The position numbers were made by a program, and so were the translations under genes. This document shows, piece after piece, positions 53,441 through 61,659 of a stretch of 64,000 bases of DNA. Each line of letters opens with the position of its first letter. The stretch's first letter is position 1. The stretch spans positions 1 through 64,000 of the forward strand of contig CAYVHV010000019.1 in NCBI GenBank assembly GCA_964451305.1, in the 5' to 3' direction. The notes beneath the pieces were generated by a model, which was not told the origin of the DNA, ran no database searches, and worked only from the letters and a program-made list of their open reading frames with translations. Origin of the DNA: SHLQ01 sp964451305 (GTDB taxonomy: Bacteria > Actinomycetota > Acidimicrobiia > Acidimicrobiales > SHLQ01).

Positions 53441-53448
53441 AGGAGGGG
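53441..53448 (+). promoter_or_regulatory. Strong ribosome binding site that fixes a TTG start
   Basis: AGGAGGGG is a near-perfect Shine-Dalgarno sequence and stands 7 bases before the TTG at 53456. It decides that codon as the start of the kinase, since no ATG or GTG lies at a suitable distance. Confidence 0.75.
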
Positions 53449-53455
53449 AGAGACG

Positions 53456-54316
53456 TTGGTAGCGATTGCTGTTGGCCGACCCTTTGGGCCCTATGAGATT
53501 CGCGACGTTCTTGGGAAGGGCGCCTCGGCGACGGTATTTGTTGGTCGGCGATCCGATGGAGTCGATGTTGCGGTCAAGGTCCTGTCGACCTTCGCCATGG
53601 GTAACGCCGACTTCCGGGCGGCGGTTCCCCGCGAGTTTGAGGCGTTGAACAAGGTTGCGCACGACAACGTGATCGCGGTTGAAAAGATGGGCACGATCGC
53701 AGATGTGCTGTTCATTGAGTTGGAGTGGATCGATGGACCAACGCTCGATCAGATGATGCCGATAGGCAAACCGTTGGCCCTACACACTGCGGTCGAGATT
53801 GCGATCGGGATCGCCGGAGCGCTGGCGGCCTGTCACGATGCAGGTGTCGTGCATCGCGATGTGAAGCCGTCGAACGTGCTGATGCGCGGCGACGAAGTCC
53901 CCGTGCTATTCGATTTCGGCTTGGCCCAAGATGCTGCGGATCCGGACTCCGAACCTGGCCGACTCTATGCAACGCCGATGACCGCATCACCAGAACAAGT
54001 CGCCGCCGAAGGCATGGTCGACGGCCGAGCAGACGTCTACGCCCTCGGGATCACGCTCTTTCGAATGGCGACCGGCAAGTTGCCCTTCTATGGCGAGCGT
54101 ATGGATCTGCTGCGTATGCACGTCGAGAACGAACCGCCAGCTCCGCGGTCGATCAACAAGTCCCTTCCTGAGTCGCTCGAGTCCGTGATTCTCCGGGCGA
54201 TCGAGAAGCGTCCCGAAGACCGCTTTCAGTCTGCGGGCGAGTTCGCAGATGCGTTACGCGCAATCCCAGAGGAGGATCTGGAGGCGACGAAACGGCGAGG
54301 GCTGTTCCGCCGCTAG
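53456..54316 (+). CDS. Soluble serine/threonine protein kinase (PknB-like)
   Basis: 286 residues, TTG start set by the strong ribosome binding site. Kinase subdomains: G-K-G-A-S-A-T-V-F-V-G (P-loop), V-A-V-K-V-L (ATP Lys), H-R-D-V-K-P-S-N (catalytic loop), D-F-G-L-A-Q (metal Asp), T-P-M-T-A-S-P-E-Q (P+1 region) and D-V-Y-A-L-G-I-T-L-F. The kinase domain fills the protein; there is no membrane helix, PASTA or other sensor domain, so it is cytoplasmic and must receive its signal from elsewhere. No phosphatase or FHA gene adjoins it. Confidence 0.92.
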   Translation: MVAIAVGRPFGPYEIRDVLGKGASATVFVGRRSDGVDVAVKVLSTFAMGNADFRAAVPREFEALNKVAHDNVIAVEKMGTIADVLFIELEWIDGPTLDQMMPIGKPLALHTAVEIAIGIAGALAACHDAGVVHRDVKPSNVLMRGDEVPVLFDFGLAQDAADPDSEPGRLYATPMTASPEQVAAEGMVDGRADVYALGITLFRMATGKLPFYGERMDLLRMHVENEPPAPRSINKSLPESLESVILRAIEKRPEDRFQSAGEFADALRAIPEEDLEATKRRGLFRR

Positions 54317-54352
54317 GGCGTTCATCCGCGAGAATCCTCGCCACCCGCGGGC

Positions 54353-54358
54353 TACCGT
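54353..54358 (+). promoter_or_regulatory. Probable -10 element, leaderless arrangement
   Basis: TACCGT ends 8 bases before the ATG at 54367. Confidence 0.35.
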
Positions 54359-54366
54359 TGGTTGCC

Positions 54367-54681
54367 ATGGCCTTGCACTATGTCGCCGAGAACGCATTGG
54401 AGGACCTCCTCACCGCGTGGCGCCACTACGACGATGTCCGTCGTCGGGAAGAACGGAAGTTCTCCGAGTTAGGCCGGGCGCGAGTTCTTCTCGATGATGC
54501 CCGTGATCGGATGCATCGCATTCGAGCCGCGATCCACCCCAACGCGGAAGAACATGCCGCGGCGGTAAAGATTGCCCTTTGCCCAAACCTCGACGAGATC
54601 GTCTATCTCAGCTGGAACAATCTCATCCCTGGGGACCGCCACCACCTCAAGTGCATCTGCGGCCATCTCGTCGAGTTGTAG
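54367..54681 (+). CDS. Hypothetical protein, 104 residues
   Basis: I do not recognise the family. The first two thirds are helical and charged (A-L-E-D-L-L-T-A-W-R-H-Y-D-D-V-R-R-R-E-E); the last third has C-P-N-L-D-E-I and ends H-H-L-K-C-I-C-G-H-L-V-E-L, so up to three cysteines and three histidines could hold a metal. ATG at 54367 is favoured over the TTG at 54358 by the -10 spacing. It ends 12 bases before the convergent zinc-ribbon gene. Confidence 0.6.
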   Translation: MALHYVAENALEDLLTAWRHYDDVRRREERKFSELGRARVLLDDARDRMHRIRAAIHPNAEEHAAAVKIALCPNLDEIVYLSWNNLIPGDRHHLKCICGHLVEL

Positions 54682-54693
54682 GCGTCTGGACGA

Positions 54694-54882
54694 TCAGTCG
54701 AGCACGAGTCGTTTGGGGTTCGCGATCTGTCCGACTTCGCCGCAGAACCAGCACGGAGCGCCAGGGAGATCGCGCCACGTGACGTCGCAATCTGAACATG
54801 ACATCATCGCTGGAACCTCAGGGGCTGGTTCACGGTTCGCGAGACTTTGAAGGCTTCGTACGAGGGGGAGCTTGCCTGTCAT
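54694..54882 (-). CDS. Small zinc-ribbon protein, 62 residues
   Basis: Two CxxC pairs, C-S-D-C and C-W-F-C, separated by about 12 residues, form a zinc-ribbon knuckle in residues 28-48, with a conserved-looking G-E-V-G-Q and N-P-K-R-L-V-L-D at the end. There is no signal peptide. It resembles small actinobacterial zinc-ribbon proteins of unknown role. The gene is convergent with the 104-residue unknown and divergent from the cyclophilin gene. Confidence 0.6.
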   Translation of the reverse strand: MTGKLPLVRSLQSLANREPAPEVPAMMSCSDCDVTWRDLPGAPCWFCGEVGQIANPKRLVLD

Positions 54883-55005
54883 GGGGGTGACCTTAGGTCT
54901 CGCTCGCGGGCTAGTTGGTGGATGGCGCCGGACAATGCAGCAATTCGGCTACCGTGCGGATGACGATGGGATCGAAGCAGACCCCCCTTTAGAACAGGAC
55001 TCAAC

Positions 55006-55563
55006 ATGTCGAGCACCCCGTGCCCTCCAGCAGAAGGCGCCGCTGAGCGCCAAACCAAATTCTCCGAAGCACCGCCAATGTGCATCGATCCTTCGAAGAC
55101 CTACACCGCGGTGCTCGACACCACGATGGGTTCGATGACGATCGCATTGGATGCAGCTGCTGCGCCGAAGACGGTCAACAACTTCGTCGTTCTTGCCCGC
55201 TACCGCTACTACGAAGGCGTCATCTTCCACCGGATCATCAATGGCTTCATGTGCCAAGGTGGCGATCCTGAAGGCAGCGGTCGTGGAGGCCCTGGCTACA
55301 AGTTCGAAGATGAGCTTCCGGCTCCGAACACCTACAAGATTGGTTCGGTTGCTATGGCAAACGCTGGACCGAACACCAACGGAAGCCAGTTCTTCTTGGT
55401 GAGCGGTGCATCGGGCGTGGGCCTTCCACCGCAGTACTCGCTGTTCGGTCAGATCACCGAAGGTCTCGACGTGCTCGACTCGCTTCAGAACGTCAAGACC
55501 GCTCGCGGCGATCGTCCGCTCGAAGATGTTGTGATCAATTCGGTGACGATTACCGAAAGCTAA
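55006..55563 (+). CDS. Peptidyl-prolyl cis-trans isomerase, cyclophilin type
   Basis: 185 residues. The catalytic core shows V-I-F-H-R-I-I-N-G-F-M-C-Q-G-G-D-P (active-site Arg and Gln), P-N-T-N-G-S-Q-F-F-L-V and L-F-G-Q-I-T-E-G-L-D-V-L. There is no signal peptide or lipobox, so it is cytoplasmic. The first 25 residues (A-A-E-R-Q-T-K-F-S-E-A-P-P) are a flexible lead common in actinobacterial single-domain cyclophilins. An 85-base leader follows a TACCGT -10-like hexamer. Confidence 0.93.
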   Translation: MSSTPCPPAEGAAERQTKFSEAPPMCIDPSKTYTAVLDTTMGSMTIALDAAAAPKTVNNFVVLARYRYYEGVIFHRIINGFMCQGGDPEGSGRGGPGYKFEDELPAPNTYKIGSVAMANAGPNTNGSQFFLVSGASGVGLPPQYSLFGQITEGLDVLDSLQNVKTARGDRPLEDVVINSVTITES

Positions 55564-55571
55564 AGACAGGT

Positions 55572-55607
55572 GGTCATTCGATGACCTGTTGACATCCCTG
55601 CGGGGAT
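55572..55607. terminator. Two small hairpins in the convergent gap, possible terminator
   Basis: GGTCAT-TCG-ATGACC (55572-55586) and ATCCC-TGCG-GGGAT (55594-55607) lie between the 3' ends of the cyclophilin (+) and zinc-ribbon membrane protein (-) genes. Neither is followed by a clear T-run, so the call is weak. Confidence 0.3.
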
Positions 55608-55613
55608 AGATCG

Positions 55614-56852
55614 CTACCCGGCGCCGATCTCTTCGAGGTCGGCGTCGGTGTCGTTTTCTTCGGCTGTCTCTTCGACGGCTGGTGTTGCGAGGAACAGCGG
55701 CGCAGCGGATTGACACACGGTTTCAGGACGGCGCACGGCGAGCTCGAAATCGAACTCGACCATGCGGTCGATATCTCGCAGTTGCTCAGCTGAGGTGACG
55801 GCGCTTCCAATTCGGACTTCGTTGAGCGCTCCGAGGCTGGAGACCGTAATTTCGGCGTCGCTCTGTTGCGACGACTCGGCGGTCGTCACCGTATTGGATT
55901 CGAGGTCGTAGCCAACGTAGAAGTCTGCGTCGTTCGTCGTCTCAGCGATCTCAATGTTGCGACTTGTGAGCACGTTCGATGTGGCGACCGGGACGCCACC
56001 TTCATTGCTGACAACACCAATACGGGTGCTTCCTGTGCGGGTGACGATCTGAACGATGTTCGTTCCGTCCGGGAGGTTCGAGGGGAGGAGCACGGAGCGG
56101 TCGTTGATCGCGATTGCTGGCATTGGGTCGCCTACCGATGACCCAAAGCCCTCGTTGCATGCGTACGGGACGATACGGACGATGGCTGACCCGAAGATGA
56201 AGTTGACCTGGTCGGGGGTGAAGCCAGGGTCGGGCGCTTCGGTCGTGGTCGTGGGTGGCAGCGTTGTTGTGGTGTCGACGAATGCGATGTTGTCGGGCTC
56301 GGCAGATCCGCTCCCTCTGAACAGTGTGTCGTAGCCGAACCACGCGGTGATGAGGATGAGCGCTGCGAGCGCGACATAGGCCACGGTGCTGATTTCGTCA
56401 TCGTCGACGTATTGGGTTCGCGTTCCTTCGCTGACGGTTTTGGTTCCGAGGACGGGGATGTTCTCCGCTGCTCGAGCCCTCGGGATGCTCGTGACTTCGG
56501 TGTTGAGCTGATCGAGTCCGTCGTCGTCGGCTTCTTCTGTCAGCCCGAGTGCATCGGAGAGGCGCTTGTCCTCGATCGAGGTGTGAATCGAGCGGTTGAG
56601 ACGGTTCTTGATCGGGTTCTTGCTCGCCTTCCTGGCGGCTGCCTTGGGCTTTGGTGGAGGTTGATCTTCGAAGTCCGCCATGTGGGCGAGTTCGTCGACT
56701 TCGTTTTCTCCGGCAACGCCCTGTTCGTCATCGTCGATGTCGTCATCGAAGGTGCCAAGCTTCAGGAGCTGTCCACCACAATTGGTGCAGAGGTCCGCGT
56801 CGGCGTCGTTGCTGGTGCCACAGAGGTAGCAGTCAAAAGTCGATTCGGACAT
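55614..56852 (-). CDS. Zinc-ribbon membrane protein with extracellular C-terminal domain
   Basis: 412 residues. N-terminal zinc ribbon: C-Y-L-C and C-T-N-C (residues 8-25), then an acidic and a lysine-rich cytoplasmic region, a single membrane helix (about 163-181, Y-V-A-L-A-A-L-I-L-I-T-A-W-F-G) and a Thr/Pro linker (T-T-T-T-L-P-P-T-T-T-T). The roughly 200 outer residues contain V-P-Y-A-C-N-E-G-F-G-S-S-V-G with V-N-F-I-F-G-S-A-I-V, similar in feel to trypsin-like S1C domains, but no catalytic triad can be identified. The start codon is preceded by a hairpin that covers its ribosome binding site. Confidence 0.7.
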   Translation of the reverse strand: MSESTFDCYLCGTSNDADADLCTNCGGQLLKLGTFDDDIDDDEQGVAGENEVDELAHMADFEDQPPPKPKAAARKASKNPIKNRLNRSIHTSIEDKRLSDALGLTEEADDDGLDQLNTEVTSIPRARAAENIPVLGTKTVSEGTRTQYVDDDEISTVAYVALAALILITAWFGYDTLFRGSGSAEPDNIAFVDTTTTLPPTTTTEAPDPGFTPDQVNFIFGSAIVRIVPYACNEGFGSSVGDPMPAIAINDRSVLLPSNLPDGTNIVQIVTRTGSTRIGVVSNEGGVPVATSNVLTSRNIEIAETTNDADFYVGYDLESNTVTTAESSQQSDAEITVSSLGALNEVRIGSAVTSAEQLRDIDRMVEFDFELAVRRPETVCQSAAPLFLATPAVEETAEENDTDADLEEIGAG

Positions 56853-56882
56853 AACATCCTCTCAATCGGCACAAATTGAGAG
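56853..56882 (-). promoter_or_regulatory. Hairpin sequestering the ribosome binding site
   Basis: On the minus strand CTCTCAAT (56882-56875) pairs perfectly with ATTGAGAG (56866-56859) across an 8-base loop. The 3' arm supplies most of the Shine-Dalgarno GAGAGGA, which stands 4 bases from the ATG at 56852. Closing the hairpin should hide the site. Confidence 0.5.
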
Positions 56883-56905
56883 CAGTTGAGCTGCAATTGG
56901 TCTGG

Positions 56906-57337
56906 CTAGTCCGAGGGTTTTTCGGTCTTCGGGCGCGTTTTCTCCGAAGAAACGGAGCGGGTCTTTGCCCATGTGCCAGCGAGTTTGCGCGCTTCTATTT
57001 CAAGTGGGATGTCGAGGTAGGCCTGGCGGTGGTTACGTGAGCGGGCCAGGTTCTTAAAGTACGAGCCGAAATAAGAGGCGAAGAATCGTGGCATCCCCAT
57101 TTCAGCGAACTGACGGACGTGAACGAGTTCGTGCGCAAGCAAGGTCGTGGCTCGGCGTTCGATGTGGTCATCTCGCAGGAAAACGAACCTTCCGACGGTC
57201 ATTCCATCGGCTGCTGGAGGGAGCAGGTTGGTACGGACGAGCTGCACGCGTTCACACAGGCCGTCGGCGATGTGGGTATACGCGCTGACCTCGTCGTGAT
57301 CGAGTTTGCGTCGTCGTGGGGCGGTTGTTGCTGCCAT
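56906..57337 (-). CDS. DUF4157-like HExxH protein
   Basis: 143 residues. The central motif T-L-L-A-H-E-L-V-H-V-R-Q-F (HELVH) with the preceding V-G-R-F-V-F-L-R-D-D matches the DUF4157 putative metallopeptidase pattern, followed by E-I-E-A-R as possible third-ligand helix. There is no signal peptide. DUF4157 domains are often part of toxin or extracellular contractile injection cargo proteins, but here the domain is stand-alone with housekeeping neighbours. The proteolytic role is not shown. Confidence 0.7.
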   Translation of the reverse strand: MAATTAPRRRKLDHDEVSAYTHIADGLCERVQLVRTNLLPPAADGMTVGRFVFLRDDHIERRATTLLAHELVHVRQFAEMGMPRFFASYFGSYFKNLARSRNHRQAYLDIPLEIEARKLAGTWAKTRSVSSEKTRPKTEKPSD

Positions 57338-57432
57338 TTCGCCGATCGTATCAGCGGAGTTCCTGATCGTGTTTCGGGTTTGCTGCTCGCGAACTGGAAA
57401 TCACACCGATGTACTTTGTTCGATTGCGTTGC

Positions 57433-57438
57433 TAGGGT
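57433..57438 (+). promoter_or_regulatory. Probable -10 element, leaderless arrangement
   Basis: TAGGGT ends 7 bases before the ATG at 57446. Confidence 0.4.
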
Positions 57439-57445
57439 TCGGGTT

Positions 57446-58123
57446 ATGAGCCGCAGCTGCGCGAAACCTACTTGTACGAATCTTGCGGTGAGCTGGTTCG
57501 ATGTCTCTCGCGAGGCGTGTTCGGTCATGCGGTCGGCGTCTCCTACCGGTTCCGGTATGGCGCTGTGTCAGGTTCATGCCGACCGATTCTCGGTTCCTGA
57601 CGGTTGGTCGCTCGTGGTCGTCGACGAGGGCGTATCGCAACAACAGCTGATCGAGCCTGCCGTGGTGGCCGAACCTGAGGCTGTCGTAGCGGCGGTATTG
57701 GACGATGCCGTCGATGCCTCGGAGACAAGTGAAGCTGGCGAATCCAACGACGCTGCGCAGGCCAACGAAGCTGACGATACCGACGACGCTGCGGAGATCA
57801 CCGAAGCTAATCGTGAGCATGACCGAGAGAATCCATGGTTCGTGCCCGCATCACATGCTGAAGCGCTCGACGTGGAGACCGATTCGTTCTTGGACAACCC
57901 GAGCGAAGGTTCGTTGCTCCATCGAGCGTTCAAGGGTCCATCGGCCTCTGACAGTGTGAGACAGGGCGAGTTGCCCGCGGTTGCGCAGGCACCGGTTGAT
58001 GAACTGAGCCCTCGTCGACGAGCACGGTCGACCTCCGATGACCCCGAGGAGGAAGCCTCGAGTCTCTACCATGAGTTCGAGCTGCCGTTTCCTCCGCACT
58101 CTCGTCAAGTAGCGGTTTCCTAG
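57446..58123 (+). CDS. DUF3499 family protein with long acidic C-terminal extension
   Basis: 225 residues from the ATG at 57446; an in-frame ATG at 57119 lies inside the opposite-strand gene and is rejected. The N-terminus has the DUF3499 zinc-finger-like pattern: R-S-C-A-K-P-T-C-T-N-L-A-V, later A-L-C-Q-V-H-A-D-R-F-S-V-P-D-G-W. The remaining 150 residues are disordered, rich in Glu/Asp/Ala (E-A-D-D-T-D-D-A-A-E-I-T-E-A). DUF3499 is restricted to actinobacteria, with unknown function. Confidence 0.8.
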   Translation: MSRSCAKPTCTNLAVSWFDVSREACSVMRSASPTGSGMALCQVHADRFSVPDGWSLVVVDEGVSQQQLIEPAVVAEPEAVVAAVLDDAVDASETSEAGESNDAAQANEADDTDDAAEITEANREHDRENPWFVPASHAEALDVETDSFLDNPSEGSLLHRAFKGPSASDSVRQGELPAVAQAPVDELSPRRRARSTSDDPEEEASSLYHEFELPFPPHSRQVAVS

Positions 58124-58169
58124 AGGCGTTTCGCCACCTCTCACCAGTGGTGCTGGCCGCGCATACAGA

Positions 58170-59546
58170 TCAGGCTCGATACCAGATAGCGCCGTCTGCG
58201 GTGTCTTCGACCGTGACCCCACGTGCGGCGAGGTCGTCTCGAATCTGATCTGCGGTCGCGAAGTCTTTGGCAGCCTTGGCGGCGCTTCGCTGAGCGACGA
58301 GACCCTCGATCTCTTCGTCGTCGTCTCCACCCGCAATGTCAGCGCCGACGGCGAGGCCGAGTGCGTTGGAGAGTTCGATAGCGGTGAGTGCGAGTGCGGT
58401 AGCCTCAGGAGCATCGGCATCGATGGCAGCGTTGGCCTTGCGGACGAGATCGAAGACAGTCGCCATTGCGTCGGGCGTGCCGAAGTCATGGTCCATTGCG
58501 GCTGTGAACTTTTGCGTTGCTTCGACGTCTCGCTCGGTCGCTGCTCGGTCGATTCCAGCGTTGTCCGCGCGGCGAACCATTGCGTCGATGCCCTTGAGTG
58601 CTTCGCGTGCAACCTTCATCACCTCGCTATTGATTTCGAGGTTCTTGCGGTAGTGCGTTTGCAGGAGAACGAGACGTAGCGCACGCGAGTTGAGCGGGTC
58701 TTCGTCGAGGAGGTCGCGAACGGTCGTGAAGTTGTTCAACGATTTGGACATCTTCTCGCCGCCGATGTTGATCATCGCGTTGTGCACCCAATAGCGGGCA
58801 AAGGTGCGACCCGCGGCCAGCGCTTCTGCGCGTTCGTTGGTGTGATGCGGGAAGACGAGGTCGTTGCCGCCGCCGTGAATATCGAACCCATCGCCGAGAA
58901 TGCCAAGGCTCATTGCGGCACATTCGATGTGCCATCCAGGGCGACCAGGCCCCCATGGCGAATCCCACGTGGGTTCGCCCGGTTTCGCGGCCTTCCACAG
59001 GGCGAAGTCGAGCGGATCTTCCTTGGTGTCATCGACTTCGACCCGAGCTCCAGCGCCTTCGGCGAGTTCGTCGGGGGTCCGGTGAACGAGCGCGCCGTAG
59101 TCTTCGACCGATCGGACTCGAAGGTAGACGCCTGAGTCGTTGGCGTAGGCCGAGCCGTTGTCGATGAGGACTTGGATCAAGTCGATCATTTCGGCGACGT
59201 ACTCGGTCGCCTTCGGGCGGTCTTGGGGACGGAGGATGTTGAGGTCATCCATGACGCCGTCGTAGACCTCTGTCCAGTACGTGGCGAGTTCGGGTTCGGT
59301 GCTTCCCTCATCCCGTGCGCGGCCGATGATCTTGTCGTCGATGTCGGTGATGTTCGCAACGTGATGGACGGTAAGGCCGGTCCACTCGAGGTATCGGCGA
59401 ATGATGTCGTAGGTCATCGACTGTCGTGCATGGCCAAGGTGTGGGTGGTCATAGACCGTTGGCCCGCAGGCGTAGATCGAGACTTCGCCTTCAGTGCGTG
59501 GGACGAACTCGACGATGCTGCTTTCGAGTGTGTCGAAAAGTTTCAC
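58170..59546 (-). CDS. cysS: Cysteine--tRNA ligase
   Basis: 458 residues. HIGH-type motif P-H-L-G-H-A-R (after A-C-G-P-T-V-Y-D), zinc ligands in A-C-G, G-W-H-I-E-C and F-P-H-H-T-N-E, and K-M-S-K-S near the C-terminal third. The C-terminal DALR and anticodon-binding regions are short, as in other actinobacteria. It overlaps mshC by 4 bases, so the two are translated from one message, with mshC first. Confidence 0.96.
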   Translation of the reverse strand: MKLFDTLESSIVEFVPRTEGEVSIYACGPTVYDHPHLGHARQSMTYDIIRRYLEWTGLTVHHVANITDIDDKIIGRARDEGSTEPELATYWTEVYDGVMDDLNILRPQDRPKATEYVAEMIDLIQVLIDNGSAYANDSGVYLRVRSVEDYGALVHRTPDELAEGAGARVEVDDTKEDPLDFALWKAAKPGEPTWDSPWGPGRPGWHIECAAMSLGILGDGFDIHGGGNDLVFPHHTNERAEALAAGRTFARYWVHNAMINIGGEKMSKSLNNFTTVRDLLDEDPLNSRALRLVLLQTHYRKNLEINSEVMKVAREALKGIDAMVRRADNAGIDRAATERDVEATQKFTAAMDHDFGTPDAMATVFDLVRKANAAIDADAPEATALALTAIELSNALGLAVGADIAGGDDDEEIEGLVAQRSAAKAAKDFATADQIRDDLAARGVTVEDTADGAIWYRA

Positions 59547-60730
59547 GACGCGTCCGTCTCCGGCAGGTTGACCCCGATGAGTGCTGCTGCTGCGGCGAGT
59601 CCGGCTCCCGCGTTCTCATTCGTACCTTCACCATCGAGAATGGCACGGGCGAGGGCATCGATTGCGTCGCGTGCGGTTGGGGCGTCGAGGTCATCATCGA
59701 GCGCGGCTCGCACGTTCTCGAGCGCTGGCGCCGGATCGGGTCCGGTGCCCGCCTCTACGGCTGCGACGATTCGGTTGAACCGTTCTTCGCCTTCGTCGAT
59801 GTCGCCATCGAACCATTCCCAATCATCGCGGTAGTGGTGGCCCATCAACGCCAATCGCACGGCTTGCGGCGGGTGGGACTTCACGAGTTCGCTGACGAAC
59901 ACGAGGTTGCCGAGCGACTTCGACATTTTTGTGCCCTGGTAGGCAACCATGCCGGTGTGCATCCAGTGGTTTACAAACTTCTCGCCGTAGCCGTGTTCGG
60001 ACTGGGCTTGCTCGGCTTCGTGGTGCGGGAAGATGAGGTCGCTACCGCCGCCGTGAAGGTCGAGGGTGACGCCGAATTGGTCCCAGCTCATTGCGCTGCA
60101 TTCGATGTGCCAGCCGGGTCGGCCGGGTCCGAACGGCGAATCCCAGCTGGGTTCGTCGTCTGCGGAGGGCTGCCACAGGATGAAGTCGAGCGGGTTGCGT
60201 TGGCGGAGGTCGGTTGGGGTTCCGCCGCGTTCAGCAGCGAGGGCGAGCATGGTGTCTTCGGCGTAGCCCGATAGGCGACCGAACTCAGGTGCGGTGCTGA
60301 CGTCGAACCAGGTGGTGCCTTCTTTGGTGTAGGTGTGGCCTTTGTCTTCGAGCTTTTTGACGATGTCGACGATCGCGTCGATCGACTCGGTCGCACGGGG
60401 CTCAGCGATGGGCGGACGCATGTTGAGCGCATCGACATCGCCGTGGAAGCGCTTCATCTCGGTTGCGGCGAGTTCGAGAAAGTCGATGCCGAGTTCGCGA
60501 GCTTTGGGAAGGATCGAGTCGTCGACGTCGGTCACGTTGCGAACCATCTCGACGGTGTGGCCGAGGTCTTCGAGCCGCCGAATTAGCAGGTCGTATGTGA
60601 GGTAGGTATTGGCGTGCCCGAGGTGAGTCGAGTCATACGGCGTGATGCCGCAGATGTAGATGCGAACGATCGGACCCGGTTCGAACGGGACAACCATCGA
60701 CTGACTGGTATCGAAGAGGTGAAGCACCAT
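59543..60730 (-). CDS. mshC: Mycothiol ligase MshC (cysteine:GlcN-inositol ligase)
   Basis: 395 residues. It is a CysRS paralogue: Y-I-C-G-I-T-P-Y-D-S-T-H-L-G-H-A with the G-I-T-P-Y-D lead that separates MshC from CysS, G-W-H-I-E-C-S-A-M, F-P-H-H-E-A-E-Q and K-M-S-K-S-L-G-N. It lacks the anticodon-binding end of CysS. MshC joins cysteine to glucosaminyl-inositol in mycothiol synthesis, using ATP. The other msh genes are not in the window. Confidence 0.9.
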   Translation of the reverse strand: MVLHLFDTSQSMVVPFEPGPIVRIYICGITPYDSTHLGHANTYLTYDLLIRRLEDLGHTVEMVRNVTDVDDSILPKARELGIDFLELAATEMKRFHGDVDALNMRPPIAEPRATESIDAIVDIVKKLEDKGHTYTKEGTTWFDVSTAPEFGRLSGYAEDTMLALAAERGGTPTDLRQRNPLDFILWQPSADDEPSWDSPFGPGRPGWHIECSAMSWDQFGVTLDLHGGGSDLIFPHHEAEQAQSEHGYGEKFVNHWMHTGMVAYQGTKMSKSLGNLVFVSELVKSHPPQAVRLALMGHHYRDDWEWFDGDIDEGEERFNRIVAAVEAGTGPDPAPALENVRAALDDDLDAPTARDAIDALARAILDGEGTNENAGAGLAAAAALIGVNLPETDAS

Positions 60731-60806
60731 ATGACATTACCGGGTTTGCGATCGCTGGCGTCCGAACGACTCCCCAAGACACTCCTACCACCCAACCCTT
60801 CGATTT

Positions 60807-60819
60807 GGGGTCAGACCCC
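60807..60819. repeat. GGGGTCAGACCCC palindrome
   Basis: GGGGTC-A-GACCCC type palindrome (13 bp) at the 3' end of the 256-residue membrane protein gene; its last base is part of that gene's stop codon. Such GGGGTCAGACCCC motifs recur in intergenic positions of several bacterial genomes, as I recall, so it may be one copy of a dispersed element. Confidence 0.45.
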
Positions 60820-61589
60820 TAGGGGGTGGCGACGACGCACGCGGTGCCGGCGTCTTCGACGAACTCGAAGTCTCCGAGTTCGGCCGCATCATCGTTTTGG
60901 CCGAAGTCGGGCAGCCCCGACACGATGACATCGATGTCGTCGGCGTTCGCACCTTGGTCGACCATCTGTTGTCGGTACGCCTCAACGAGTGCGATGGTCG
61001 TTTGGTCGAACGCTGCTTGCATGCAATCGCTCCCACCGATGACCGTCTGGGCAAAAGCAAACGCCGCCGGGGTGAGTTCGTCGTCTTCGTTGGTGAACGG
61101 CAAGGCTTCGATCACTTGGTTGACGATGCCTCGGTCGGTTGTCACCGAATCCATCGTCGCAATCGCGTCGACGCGAGGACGGACGAATTCGATCGCTTCA
61201 GCGTCGATGATCACGCCGATCGTTCCATCCGCCCGTTCGTTGACCTCGACGCCATCGGCTGCAACGCACGTGTCGACATCTCCAATCGCTCTCATGCGGA
61301 TCGTGTCGGTGCTGACCGTCGCCCCGGCGACCGAGGTTCGCTGTGTGCCGACGACGGGAACTTCGGCTTCGATTCGAGCTCGACAGTCGAGTGCGATGGG
61401 GGTGATGTCAATGATGCGAGCAGGGCCCACGTCTTCGGTATCGATCTCGATGACCGTCTCTTCTTGAACAACGTTCTCCCACGGCCAGGTGAAGTCGATC
61501 CATCCGAACGAAACGAATGCGAAAACGAGGACGAGCGAAAGCACGAAGACACCAGCGACGGTTGCGAAGGCGACGAGTGCTTTGCTCAA
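60819..61589 (-). CDS. Membrane-anchored protein of unknown function, 256 residues
   Basis: An N-terminal membrane helix (residues 8-28, V-A-G-V-F-V-L-S-L-V-L-V-F-A-F-V) is followed by an extracytoplasmic domain with I-E-I-D-T-E-D-V-G-P, conserved-looking C-R-A-R-I-E-A-E-V-P-V-V-G and three to four cysteines that could form disulfides (D-T-C-V-A, S-D-C-M-Q, T-A-C-V-V). The fold is reminiscent of DUF4230-type proteins, but I cannot confirm that. It lies downstream of a structured RNA/terminator region whose terminator ends about 70 bases before the start. Confidence 0.65.
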   Translation of the reverse strand: MSKALVAFATVAGVFVLSLVLVFAFVSFGWIDFTWPWENVVQEETVIEIDTEDVGPARIIDITPIALDCRARIEAEVPVVGTQRTSVAGATVSTDTIRMRAIGDVDTCVAADGVEVNERADGTIGVIIDAEAIEFVRPRVDAIATMDSVTTDRGIVNQVIEALPFTNEDDELTPAAFAFAQTVIGGSDCMQAAFDQTTIALVEAYRQQMVDQGANADDIDVIVSGLPDFGQNDDAAELGDFEFVEDAGTACVVATP

Positions 61590-61659
61590 TGAAGTGGTCC
61601 TCTCATGTGGAATCAGTGTAGTTCTTCGGCGCAGATGGCTCGTAGGAGCCGAATGCGGG

